From Streptomyces huasconensis (GTDB lineage Bacteria > Actinomycetota > Actinomycetes > Streptomycetales > Streptomycetaceae), in assembly GCA_004010275.1 (NCBI GenBank), contig RBWT01000057.1:1-44767 (forward strand): a DNA stretch of 44,767 nt, written 5' to 3'. Both the position numbers and the translations under genes were made by a program. The notes under the pieces are model-generated. The model was given only the letters and a program-made list of their open reading frames with translations, was not told where the DNA came from and ran no database searches. This document shows, one piece after another, positions 17,036 to 25,968 of this stretch. Within the stretch, counting starts at the first letter, position 1, and every line of letters begins with the position of its first letter.

Positions 17036-17930
17036 TCACCAGGGGGTGCACCACCGCCGGGCCACGTACTCGACCACCGGATGCCCGGCGGACGCCCCCA
17101 TCGCCACCCGCTTGAAATGATCCTTGGCGCCCACCGGGACCAGCGCGTCGGCGACCAGGCCCGCCTTCGCCTTCCGGCCGACCACGTACCGATGGCGCGG
17201 CCGAGGGTCGGCGACCGCCCGGCACACCGCGGACACGACCGGCTCCGGGCCCGGCAGACGGGTGGCGGACTGCCGCAACGCCGATACCGACACCCGGTAC
17301 AGATCGCCGAACAGCGTCTGCCCGCCGTCGGCGAGTCTCGCCAGGCCGTCGGCCGCCCGGGCCTGGATCGCGCTCGCGTACGGGCCCGCCTCGACGACGA
17401 CCACCCGTACTCCGCCGGCCGGCTTCCATCCGCAGCACGTCGTTGAGGGCGCCCAGCGCCGACTTCCCGGCGCAGTACCACCCCATGCCCGGAGCCGCGA
17501 CCCGGCCCGCCAGCGACGAGACGTTGACGATGCGGCCCTGCCCCCGCTCGCGCATGGCCGGCAGCACGAGCCGTGCCATGCGCGCCGCTCCGACCACGTT
17601 GACCTCCAGCAGATGCCGCACAGCCGCGTCGTCGAGGTCCTCCACCGCCCCCATCAATGGAATCCCGGCGTTGTTGACCAAGGCCCACGGTCCGCCCTCG
17701 GAGACCTCCCGCACCTCGGCACACGCCCGTCGGCAGGAAGCGGCGTCGGCTACGTCCAGCAGCACTGTGCGCAGCCGCACGTCCCGCTCGGCCGCCGCCG
17801 CGCGCAACTTCTCGGCCTTCTCGGCATCACGTGCCGTGGCGAACACATCGAATCCCGATGCGGCAAGGCGCAGGGCCACTCCGAGCCCCACACCACTCGT
17901 CGCGCCCGTGACCAGAACACTTCGACGCAT
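17036..17930 (-). pseudogene. Short-chain dehydrogenase/reductase, frameshifted
   Basis: About 298 residues after repair. Classical SDR: TGATSGVG dinucleotide motif at 9-16, ALVNNAG, the catalytic Ser in NVSSLAG and Tyr/Lys in WYCAGKSALG. Near 17412-17420 the reading changes frame: one base restores GVRVVVVEAGPYAS and the rest of the gene to a stop at 17036; otherwise the reading runs into arginine-rich sequence to 16872. ATG 17930 is preferred to the GTG just before it because GGAGG is six bases away. It lies downstream of the AurF-like gene on the same strand and could supply a ketoreductase to that locus. Confidence 0.75.
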
Positions 17931-18092
17931 CACGTACCTCCACAGTCGGCGCTATACGGACACCGTGCGCCGAGCGCTCGCGGAGGGAGGCAGGAGGCCC
18001 GGTGTGTCGCGGACCCGACGACCAGGTTCAACCGTTCATCCCAGCCACGCTCCACCACGGGCGATCAGCCGCTCGGCGGCCGGAGGCCGTGG

Positions 18093-18998
18093 TCACGCCA
18101 TGAGCCCGCAACGGCGCCACAGATGATGCTGGGGACGCCTGATCAGGTCCACGTCGGTGAGGAACGCGATCAGTTTCTCCCCCACCCACAGCAAGGTGTC
18201 GCGATGGTGGGGGTTGTGCCGTGCCTGGTGACGGGCCTGCCGCGGGTCGAGTCCGATGTCACCGAAGCGATCGGGGTGGACGAGGGCCGGGACGGTGTGG
18301 GAGGCGAGCAGCGCGGTGAAAGAGCGGTGGAAGGCCAAGTGGCCCCGGGAGGCGCGGCGTACGGCGTCGCGCAGTTCGGCGCGGGCGAAACTGACGTGAC
18401 GTGCCTCTTCGCTGACATGCAGCCGGCACACGGACCGCACCAGGGGCTGGAGGCGCTCGTCCTGCATGGCTTCGCGCTGGTACCGGTCGAGGACTTCCTC
18501 GACGATGAGCGCGCTGGTGAAGGTGGTGATGTCCTGGAAGCAGGCGGCGGCCAGCGGGAAGGGCAGCCGGATGTGGGCGGGCACCGAGTGCGCACGGCAT
18601 TCGAGCCGCCCCAGCAGCCGCCCGAACATGGTGATGTGCCGGGTTTCGTCGCCCATCTCGGTCAGGGCGTAGAAGGCGCGCGCGTCCAGGTCGTCCCGGG
18701 ACATCAGGTACCGGGTGAGGGAGCGGATGATGGCCAGTTCGAACCACTGGCCCATCCGCGCCATGTGGGCCGCTTCGTGGCGGGAGAGGGCGACGCGCTG
18801 CCGGTGGTCCATGCGCTCCCACAGCGGGGTGCCGTACAGCGTGAGGCGCTCGGGCGGCCAGAACCAGAGGTCGGGCGCGAGAGGGGCGTCCCAGTCGATC
18901 TCCGTGCAGGGGTCGTAGGAGCGGACCGCTGAGGCGTTCAGCAGTCTCCGGGCGACGGCGTCGCAGTTCGGGGACGGGTGCGGGGCCTGTTGGGTCAT
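18093..18998 (-). CDS. AurF-like diiron oxygenase
   Basis: 301 residues. Ferritin-like helical bundle with the PF11583 (AurF-type) arrangement: SRHEAAHMARMGQWFE (Glu75 or Glu87), GDETRH (Glu118, His121), VEEVLDRY (Glu167) and LHVSEEARHVSFAR (His194, Glu198, His201). The spacings 3, 27, 4 and 3 match those I remember for AurF ligands Glu136/His139, Glu196, His223, Glu227 and His230, including the extra His typical of N-oxygenases. AurF oxidises an arylamine to nitro; other members act on different amines or carbons, so the substrate is open. The ATG is six bases beyond the MMPL stop, so translation is probably coupled. Confidence 0.85.
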   Translation of the reverse strand: MTQQAPHPSPNCDAVARRLLNASAVRSYDPCTEIDWDAPLAPDLWFWPPERLTLYGTPLWERMDHRQRVALSRHEAAHMARMGQWFELAIIRSLTRYLMSRDDLDARAFYALTEMGDETRHITMFGRLLGRLECRAHSVPAHIRLPFPLAAACFQDITTFTSALIVEEVLDRYQREAMQDERLQPLVRSVCRLHVSEEARHVSFARAELRDAVRRASRGHLAFHRSFTALLASHTVPALVHPDRFGDIGLDPRQARHQARHNPHHRDTLLWVGEKLIAFLTDVDLIRRPQHHLWRRCGLMA

Positions 18999-19004
18999 GG
19001 GTGT

Positions 19005-21235
19005 TCACTTCCGAGGCGGTTCGGTGTCGGCCGGAGCCAGCGCGGCGAGGGACCGCACGTCCGACGGGAGCGATGAGGGGCGGAGGGACGGCCGGGGCCA
19101 AGGGCTCCACCAGGTGGAACGGCCGGTCAGGGTGAGGACGGCGGGTGCGAGCAGGCCGCGGACGACGGTGGCGTCGAGCAGGACCGCGAGCGCGATGCCG
19201 ACCCCGACGATCTTCAGCATGACCAGGTCCGATGTGGCCAGCACGGCCATGACGACCGCAAGGGTGAGGGCTCCCCAGGTGAACAGGCGTGCGGTGCGGT
19301 CGAGTCCCAGGACCACGGCCAGGGCGCTGTCGCGGGTGCGTTCGTACTCCTCGCAGACGCGAGCCAGGAGAAGGATCTCGTAATCCATGGACAGACCGAA
19401 CGCGACGCCGAAGATGAGGGCGGGCATGAGCACGTCGGTGGTGCCGGTGACGGGGAAATCGCCCACGAGAGCGGCCAGGTGCCCTTCCTGGAAGACGTAC
19501 ACCAGGGCGCCGAAACTCGCCGCGAGGCTCAGGGCGTTGAGCAGCAGCGCCTTGAGGGCCATGACGGGGCGCCGGGTCAGCGCCAGGGTGAGGACCAGGA
19601 GGGAGGAGCCCGCCAGCAGCAGGCACCAGGGCAGCCGTGCGGCGAGCGTCTGCTGGACGTCGGCGAGGGCCGCGCCGGGACCGCCGACGAGTACGGGCGC
19701 GGGCGCGGGCAGCCGACGCAGGGCCCGGGCGAGATCGCGGTTGGCGCCGGAGTAGGGCTCGCCGGAGGTGGCCACCGCCAGCCAGACACCGCGGGCGGAG
19801 GCGAAGGCGGACGCTTCGGCCTCCGCCGCCGGCCCGTGCCGGCCGCGGGCGTAGGAGCCGGTCGCGTGTCCACCCGCTCCACAGCCCGGCAGGAGGGAGA
19901 CGCGCCGGGCGTAGGCGTCGAGTGCCGCGGTCTGCCGGCGCGGGTCGAACCGGGGCAGGACCACGGTCGTCGGGGCGATCGTGGTGCCGAGCCGGTAGTG
20001 GTCGCGCAGCAGCGCGCCGGCCTTGGCGACAGTCGAGGAGGCGGGCTGGACCCGGTCGTCGAACAGGCCGAACTCCACGCGCGTGAAGGGCGTCGCGAGC
20101 ACGAGCAGCGAGGCGGTGACGGTGGCGGCCACGAGGCCCGGGCGCCGTATGGCCGTCAGGGCCGTGCGCCCCCACCACCCCGGGCCGGCGGACGAGGCGC
20201 GGCGGGCGGGACGCCGGCCGGGGACGCCGAACCGTTCGACGCGGTCGCCGAGGACGGCCACCAGGGCCGGGAGGACGACCAGGCTGCCGAGAGCGGCGAA
20301 GGCGGTGACGGCGATCCCGCCGTAGGCGATGGAGCGCAGGATGGTGTGCGGGAAGACCAGCAGTGCGGACAGGGACAGGATGACGGTGCCCGCGGAGAAC
20401 GCCACGGCCCGGCCCGCGGTGCGCATCGCCGTGCGCAGCGCGGCATCGGGGGCGGCGCCCTTGGTCTTCTCCTCGCGGTGGCGGGCCAGCAGGAAGAGGC
20501 TGTAATCGACGGCGAGGGCGAACCCGAGGGCGGAGGAGATGTTGCCGGCGCTCACCGACACCTCCGTGCACCAGGTGAGCAACCGCAGGGTCGCCAGGGC
20601 TCCCAGGACCGCCAGAACTCCTACGGCCACCGGCAGCAGGGCTGCCACCGCCGAGCCGAACGCCAGGAGCAGCAGCAGCGCGATCAGCGGCAGGGCCAAG
20701 GCCTCCGCGCGGTGCTGGTCCCGCCTGGCCAGCCGTACGGCCTCGGCGCGCGAGGCCGCCTCGCCGGTGACCGCCACCTCCAGTGGGCCGTGACGTCCGG
20801 CCAGCCGCGGCAGCAGCCGCCGGGCCGTGTCTGTCGCCTCCTGCTCACGCCCGCGCAGTCGCACCAGGATCAGAGCGCTGCGGCGGTCCGCGGAGCGCAG
20901 CGCGACGCGGCGTCCTGCCAGTACGAGACCACCTGGGCGACCGACCGGTCGGCGGTCAACCGCCGTGCCAGGCGCGCCCCCTCGGCCGCCGCCCGGCGGT
21001 CGTCGACGGAGGCGGTGGTGCCCGCGACCTCGGCGACGAGCACCAGATGGGGCGGGCCGGAGGGGAACCCCTCTCGCAGAGCCCGGTCGGCACGGGCCGC
21101 CTCGGTCGCCGCCGGGACGATCCCGCCGGGCGACAGCCTCTCGTTCACCGAGGCCCCGAACCAGCCGCAGCCCACCGCCAGCAACGTGGCCAGTCCGAGC
21201 ACGATCCACCGCCCGGCATGCCGAGGACCAGGCAT
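19005..21235 (-). pseudogene. MMPL/RND-family transporter, frameshifted in its first loop
   Basis: About 743 residues after repair, the normal size. Two halves, each with one helix, a large extracytoplasmic loop and five or six helices. The proton-relay Asp-Tyr pairs are present in ALAVDYSLFLLARHREE and GLSMDYEILLLARVCEEY. Such proteins export lipids or lipid-like metabolites. The true N-terminus (MPGPRHAGRWIVLGLATLLA) starts at 21235; near 20904-20911 the frame changes (VVSYWQDA to VALRSADRRSALILV). Divergent from the KAS III/ACP/KAS genes and first gene of the minus-strand operon with the AurF-like oxygenase, so it may export that locus's product. Confidence 0.82.
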
Positions 21236-21421
21236 CGTCGCGACTCATCCCTTCACCGGGCACGCCTCGCCGTACTGTCGCGTGGATATCTAGACGCAGG
21301 CGCCGATACGCAAAAGCGCCACCACCGGTTCGGTCTACTCATCAAATATTTTATGTACCCCATATGCTCATAATCGGCGTGGTGCGGCACAGAACGATCA
21401 CGTTCGACCTAGCTTGGCGGC
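21236..21421. promoter_or_regulatory. AT-rich divergent promoter region of the biosynthetic locus
   Basis: The 186 bases between the MMPL and KAS III starts include a stretch (about 21336-21376, with AAATATTT at 21344-21351 and CATATG nearby) that is far richer in A and T than the rest of the window. It must hold both promoters. I could not choose -35/-10 pairs with confidence, and no clear operator palindrome was found. Confidence 0.5.
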
Positions 21422-22465
21422 ATGAGTGACCTTCGTGCCTGTCTGGCAGGGGCCGCCGTCCATCTGCCCGAGCGCTGGGTCACGATGGCGGAACGGGAGG
21501 CCCAGATCGCCGCCGCGAGCGAGGACTTCACCCCGCCCGCCGGTCTGATCACCCAGTTGACCGGAGTGCGGGGGGTGCATCTGATCGGTGACGACCAGCA
21601 GGCGTCCGACCTCGCGGCGTGTGCCGCGCACAAGCTCATGGCGGAACGCGGAATCGAACCCGCCGACATCGACCTGATGATCTTCGCGGCGGCCAGTCAG
21701 GACATGCTCGAACCGGCGACGTCCCATGTGGTCGCCGCCAAACTCGCCCTGACCTGCCCGGTCTTCGACGTGAAGAACGCCTGCAACAGCGTGCTCAACG
21801 CGATGGAGATCACTCAGGCACTCATCGCCTCCGGGCGGTACCGCACCGTCCTGATCACCTGCGGCGAGGCCCCCTCCGTCTCCGCACAACTCCGGGTGTC
21901 CGACGCGTCGGCCTTCGCGCGCGCGCTGCCCGCCTACGGTTTCTCCGACGCCGGCGCGGCCCTGCTGTGGACGGCGGAGGACGACCCCCGCCCATCTGCC
22001 GCCCCGGGCATCCTCGCGCTGCCGCTCGCCGCCGACTCCACGGCCTGGCCCTCGGCCACCGTCCTCCATGGCGGCATCGCCTCCCTGCGCCACCGCTCGG
22101 GCCCGGAGGCCGCCGCCTACTTCCGTATGGACAGCGCCCAGCTGCGCGAGAGCCTGCGCGCTCTGGGGCGTACCCATCTGCACCGTGCCCTCGCCGAACT
22201 CGGGCTGACCTTCGACGACTTCAGCTTCATCGGCGTCCACCAGGTCGCCCTGGCGGACCTCGACGAACTCTGCGGCCCCGACATCGGGCTGCCTCACGAC
22301 AAGCTGATCATCACCCTCCCCGAGCACGGCAACGTGGCCTCCGCCTCCCTTCCCCTCCAACTCACCCGCGCCATCGAAACCGGCCAGGCCCATCCCGGCG
22401 ACCTGATCGCCCTCGTCGGCCTGGCCGCCGGAAGCAGCGCCGGCCTCCTCGCGCTGCGCCTGTGA
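21422..22465 (+). CDS. Beta-ketoacyl-ACP synthase III family protein
   Basis: 347 residues, thiolase fold. The FabH-type triad is complete: Cys121 in FDVKNACNSVLNA, His273 in FIGVHQV and Asn304 in EHGNVASASL. FabH-like enzymes start chains by condensing an acyl-CoA (or load acyl groups) with an ACP-bound malonyl unit. Its immediate followers are an ACP and a KAS II, so it probably starts a chain on that dedicated carrier. Sequence outside the triad is not typical of housekeeping FabH (for example, the long QDMLEPATSH segment). A weak GGCGG precedes the ATG. Confidence 0.88.
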   Translation: MSDLRACLAGAAVHLPERWVTMAEREAQIAAASEDFTPPAGLITQLTGVRGVHLIGDDQQASDLAACAAHKLMAERGIEPADIDLMIFAAASQDMLEPATSHVVAAKLALTCPVFDVKNACNSVLNAMEITQALIASGRYRTVLITCGEAPSVSAQLRVSDASAFARALPAYGFSDAGAALLWTAEDDPRPSAAPGILALPLAADSTAWPSATVLHGGIASLRHRSGPEAAAYFRMDSAQLRESLRALGRTHLHRALAELGLTFDDFSFIGVHQVALADLDELCGPDIGLPHDKLIITLPEHGNVASASLPLQLTRAIETGQAHPGDLIALVGLAAGSSAGLLALRL

Positions 22466-22508
22466 CGCCCCCGCGCACCCCACCCGCCCCGAGACCCGAG
22501 GACGTTCG

Positions 22509-22775
22509 GTGACACCTGCCTACGAAGCCATCAAGACCACGCTGATCAGCCACTTCAACATGCCCGAGGACACCATCCACGCCGAGACCACCCTGGAGGA
22601 CCTCGGCCTGGACTCCCTGGCCGTCGTGGAGCTGCTCTGCGTACTCCAGGACGACCTGGGGTTGCGCGTTCCCACGGGCGACGCGGCGCTCCAGTCCCTC
22701 CACGTCACCCTCGCCCAGGCCGCGGCGGCCGTCGACGCGGCGCAATCCGCCCCGGTTCCGGAGGCGCTGGCATGA
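22509..22775 (+). CDS. Acyl carrier protein
   Basis: 88 residues. The phosphopantetheine attachment motif is DLGLDSLAVVELL with Ser36. The C-terminal 20 residues are an Ala-rich extension beyond the usual 75-80. GTG start with GAGGACG upstream. The stop overlaps the KAS II start by four bases (ATGA), indicating coupled translation. It must be activated by a phosphopantetheinyl transferase encoded elsewhere. Confidence 0.9.
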   Translation: MTPAYEAIKTTLISHFNMPEDTIHAETTLEDLGLDSLAVVELLCVLQDDLGLRVPTGDAALQSLHVTLAQAAAAVDAAQSAPVPEALA

Positions 22776-23997
22776 GGAGCGGGGACATCGCCGTCACGGG
22801 CATCGGACTGGTCACCCCCGCCGGGATCGGCTCCGAGGCCACCTGGTCCGGGGTCTGCTCCGGAACAGGCACCGCCGCGCTGGACCCCTCCCTGGGCGGG
22901 GTGCCCGTTCCGCTCACCTGCCGCGTCCCGCCCTTCGACCCCCAGGCTCTGATCGGGCGTCAGGTATGGCGCATGGACCGGTTCACCCAGCTGGCCCTGG
23001 TCGCCGCTCAGCAGGCAGTCGCCGACGCCGGTCTGGACCCCCGGACGTGGGACGGAGCACGGGTCGGCGTGGTCGTCGGGGTCGGTTACGACAGCAAGGA
23101 CCTCGTCGTCCCCGCCGTCCGCAAACTCATCGACGGCGCCTACGAAACCCTCTCTCCCCTGCTGATCCCCCGGACCACCACCAACGCCGCGGCGGCGTGG
23201 AGATCTGCATCGCCCTGGGCGCCCACGGCCCCAGCCTGGCGGTCACCACCGCCTGCGCCTCCGGGGCCACCGCCCTGGGCACCGCTCGCGACCTCCTCCT
23301 GGCCGACCGCTGCGACATCGCCCTCGCCGGCGGCGCCGAGGCTCCCTGCCACCCGCTGCCCTCGACCTGCTTCGCGCAGATGGGCGCCCTGTCCACGCGT
23401 CTGCACGATCCCGAGGGCGCCAGCCGCCCCTTCGACACCGACCGCGACGGCTTCGTCCTGGCCGAAGGCGCCGGTCTGCTGGTCCTGGAACGCGCGTCCG
23501 ACGCCCGGGCGCGCGGTGCCCGCCCCCACGCCCACCTCAGTGGATACGGCGCCTCCACCGACGGCTACCACTACGCGGCCCCGCACCCCGAGGGCGCCGG
23601 CATCACCCGGGCCTTCAACGCCGCCCTGGCCGATGCGGGGCTGGGCACCGGCGACATCGGGCACATCAACGCCCACGGCACCGGCACCCCGTTGAACGAC
23701 CTCATCGAAGGCGCAGCCCTCAGCCGGATCTTCGACGGCCACCCGCCCCCCGTCACCTCCACCAAGGGGGTGACCGGTCACGCCCTCGGCGCGGCCGGCG
23801 CCATCGAGGCGGCCCTGGCCGCTCTGACGCTGAAGCACCAGAGCATTCCGCCCACGGCCAACCTCCACCAGCTCGACCCGGACATCCACCTCGACGTCGT
23901 CGCCAAGACCGCCCGGCAGCACCGCATGGAAGCCGTGGCCAGCAACTCCTGCGGCTTCGGCGGGCACAACACGGTACTGGTCATGCGGCGGGCCTGA
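22772..23997 (+). pseudogene. Beta-ketoacyl-ACP synthase II (FabF-like), frameshifted
   Basis: About 408 residues after repair. All three active-site elements are present: Cys in VTTACASGATALG (about residue 163), His in INAHGTGTPLNDL and His in TKGVTGHALGAAGAIEAAL, and the end NSCGFGGHNTVLV. These condense malonyl-ACP with an acyl chain. The reading shifts at about 23190-23197 (GCGGCGGCGTGGAG): the original frame runs to 23695 with a proline-rich nonsense tail, while adding one base gives NAAAAVEICIALGAHG and continues to 23997. Since the active site lies after the shift, the gene is dead if the shift is real; sequencing error is likely. Confidence 0.82.
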
Positions 23998-24007
23998 CCG
24001 GGACAAC

Positions 24008-24043
24008 GGCGGCGCCCCGGCCCGGCAGGACAAGGGCGCCGCC
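24008..24043. terminator. Hairpin between convergent KAS II and DUF4360 genes
   Basis: Arms GGCGGCGCCC (24008-24017) and GGGCGCCGCC (24034-24043), perfect 10 bp, 11 bases after the KAS II stop and just beyond the DUF4360 stop. Likely bidirectional. Confidence 0.6.
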
Positions 24044-24049
24044 CACGGC

Positions 24050-24697
24050 TCAGCGGCGTGGGCACTCCTTCCACGCCATGTGGTAGACGGTGCTGATGTC
24101 GCCGTCCGTGGAGTCCATCGTCATGAAACTGGCCTTCGCCGGGTCCGAGGTGCCCGCGTCGACGCGCAGTTCGGTGTTGATGTTGAAGTTCCGCCGCTCC
24201 CCGCAGGGCGCCCAGACGAGCTGCGCCCAGTCCGTGGAGTCCGTGGCCTGCCAGTTGTCGTGGTAGGCGCCCTTGAACTCATGGGTCTTCGAGGCCGTGT
24301 TCGGGGAGCCCTGGAAGTAGTACGAGGCCTTCTCGACGCCCTTTGCGCCCGGCTGGAGCGAGGCGTAGCCGCGGTAGTCGACGCTCGCGATGGCGTAGGT
24401 GAAGCCCTGCGGGACGTGCACGATGAGGTTGAGCTGGCAGTTCTTGCGGAACGCGGTGGGGTCCGCGCCGCCGCCCGCCTGGGCGAGGTAGTCGCTGTAG
24501 GTGACCGTGAAGGCGGTGTTGTCGGCGGAGACGGCCACGGCGGCGGTCCCGAGGGGACAGCCCGAGCCGTTGACCGTGGCGACCTCGATGACGATCTTGT
24601 CCGGGGGCGGCTCCAGGATGCCCGTCGTGTCGTGCGCGGGGAGCGTCGAGCCGAGCAGCGCCGCGACGGCGCCGGACAGCAGCAGTGCACCAGCCAT
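24050..24697 (-). CDS. Secreted DUF4360 protein
   Basis: 215 residues. Signal peptide (AGALLLSGAVAALLGSTLPA) then a single beta-rich DUF4360 domain: EVATVNGSGCPLGTAAVAVS, FTVTYSDYLAQAG, KNCQLNLIVHVPQGF and a C-terminal NINTELRVDAG with four Cys. The family is common in secreted proteins of actinomycetes and fungi; no activity is known to me. The ATG at 24697 has GGAGA upstream. It is divergent from a chitosanase gene 240 bases away. Confidence 0.85.
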   Translation of the reverse strand: MAGALLLSGAVAALLGSTLPAHDTTGILEPPPDKIVIEVATVNGSGCPLGTAAVAVSADNTAFTVTYSDYLAQAGGGADPTAFRKNCQLNLIVHVPQGFTYAIASVDYRGYASLQPGAKGVEKASYYFQGSPNTASKTHEFKGAYHDNWQATDSTDWAQLVWAPCGERRNFNINTELRVDAGTSDPAKASFMTMDSTDGDISTVYHMAWKECPRR

Positions 24698-24879
24698 GAT
24701 TCTCCGTCCATTGCGAAGGAGGGGGGTGGGAGAAGTGCCTCGAAGTGCGGGGCGGTGCGGTGATGTGTGGCGAGGGGAGCGTACGGACCAACGGGTTCCG
24801 CAGCCAGGGCGATGACCGGCCATTCGCCGCCACCGCGCCCACCGCGTCTTGACGGGTATACGTCACGCCGAAACTCTGG

Positions 24880-24894
24880 TAGGAAACCTTCCTA
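24880..24894. promoter_or_regulatory. TAGGAA-ACC-TTCCTA palindrome upstream of the chitosanase gene
   Basis: Perfect 6-bp arms with a 3-base centre, 41 bases before the chitosanase start. From memory, Streptomyces csnA genes are controlled by the ROK-family repressor CsnR at a palindrome of this general type; this site fits in position and form. Confidence 0.55.
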
Positions 24895-24935
24895 ACAGTA
24901 CGCGGAACGACGAACTCCCCCTTCTGGAGGCCCTC

Positions 24936-25787
24936 GTGCAGACCCCCCACTCCCCTCACATACGCCCGCGACCCCTCACCTCCCGCCGCACCCTGCTCGC
25001 CTTCATCGGCGCCTCGGTCGTGGCCGGGCCGGTCATCGCCTCGCAGATGACCTCCGCCACCGCGTCCCCGCTGCGGGCCGGCGGGCTCGACGAGCCGGCG
25101 AAGAAGGAGATCGCCATGAAGCTCGTCTGCAGCGCCGAGAACTCCAGCCTCGACTGGAAGAAGTACTACCGCTACATCGAGGACATCAACGACGGCCGCG
25201 GCTACACCGCGGGCATCATCGGCTTCTGTTCCGGCACCGGCGACATGCTGGACCTCGTCGAGCTGTACACCCGGCGCAAGCCCGGCAACGTCCTCGCCAA
25301 GTACCTGCCCGCGCTGCGCGAGGTGGACGGCACCGACTCGCACGAGGGTCTCGACCCGACCTTCACGAGGGACTGGGAGAAGGCCGCCGAGGACCCGGCG
25401 TTCCAGAAGGCACAGAACGACGAGCGCGACCGCGTCTACTTCGACCCGGCGGTCAAGCAGGGCAAGGCGGACGGCGTCGGCGTCCTCGGCCAGTTCTGCT
25501 ACTACGACGCGATCGTCATGCACGGCGACGGCAGCGACTCCACCAGCTTCCGCAACATCCGCAAGCGCGCGCTGCGTTCGGCGAAGACTCCGGCGCAGGG
25601 CGGCGACGAGGTGACGTACCTGAACGCCTTCCTGGACGCGCGCGTGTGGGCGATGAAGCAGGAGGAGGCCCACGAGGACACCAGCCGTGTCGACACCGCG
25701 CAGCGCGTGTTCCTGAAGAAGCGGAACCTCAACCTGGACACCCCGCTGGAGTGGAAGGTGTACGGCGACTCGTACCGCATCGGCTGA
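24936..25787 (+). CDS. csnA: GH46 chitosanase, Tat-exported
   Basis: 283 residues. Endo-hydrolysis of beta-1,4-glucosamine bonds in chitosan, outside the cell. The two catalytic carboxylates of family GH46 are visible as Glu68 (CSAENSSLDW) and Asp86 (IEDINDGRGYT), 18 residues apart as in the Streptomyces N174 enzyme. Residues 16-37 form a Tat signal (SRRTLLAFIGASVVAGPVIA). GTG at 24936 has GGAGG five bases upstream; the longer reading from 24849 would add an unlikely polar leader. Probably regulated by the palindrome at 24880-24894. Confidence 0.9.
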   Translation: MQTPHSPHIRPRPLTSRRTLLAFIGASVVAGPVIASQMTSATASPLRAGGLDEPAKKEIAMKLVCSAENSSLDWKKYYRYIEDINDGRGYTAGIIGFCSGTGDMLDLVELYTRRKPGNVLAKYLPALREVDGTDSHEGLDPTFTRDWEKAAEDPAFQKAQNDERDRVYFDPAVKQGKADGVGVLGQFCYYDAIVMHGDGSDSTSFRNIRKRALRSAKTPAQGGDEVTYLNAFLDARVWAMKQEEAHEDTSRVDTAQRVFLKKRNLNLDTPLEWKVYGDSYRIG

Positions 25788-25968
25788 CGGGCGCCCCGCT
25801 CCGGTCCGGCGCGCTCGCGCGGGGCGCCCACGCGTCCCGCGCGACGGCGCGTGCTCTCACGCCCCGCACGCACCTCTTGCCTCGGCTGGGCGGGCCTGGA
25901 TACGGTCCCGGCCAACTCCCCGTCTACGCGCGTCCTCGCGCGCGGACGCGCACCGAGATGAGAGATCC

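Noticed and set aside
17124..18932. 602-residue plus-strand frame opposite the SDR and AurF-like genes
   Set aside because: Composition and lack of motifs show it is the complement of two real genes.
18259..20571. 770-residue minus-strand frame across AurF-like and MMPL genes
   Set aside because: Same strand but shifted frame; Arg/His/Pro-rich and without membrane helices, whereas the alternative frames encode clear families.
19479..21293. 604-residue Gly/Gln/Arg-rich frame opposite the MMPL gene
   Set aside because: Antisense shadow; low complexity and no start signal.
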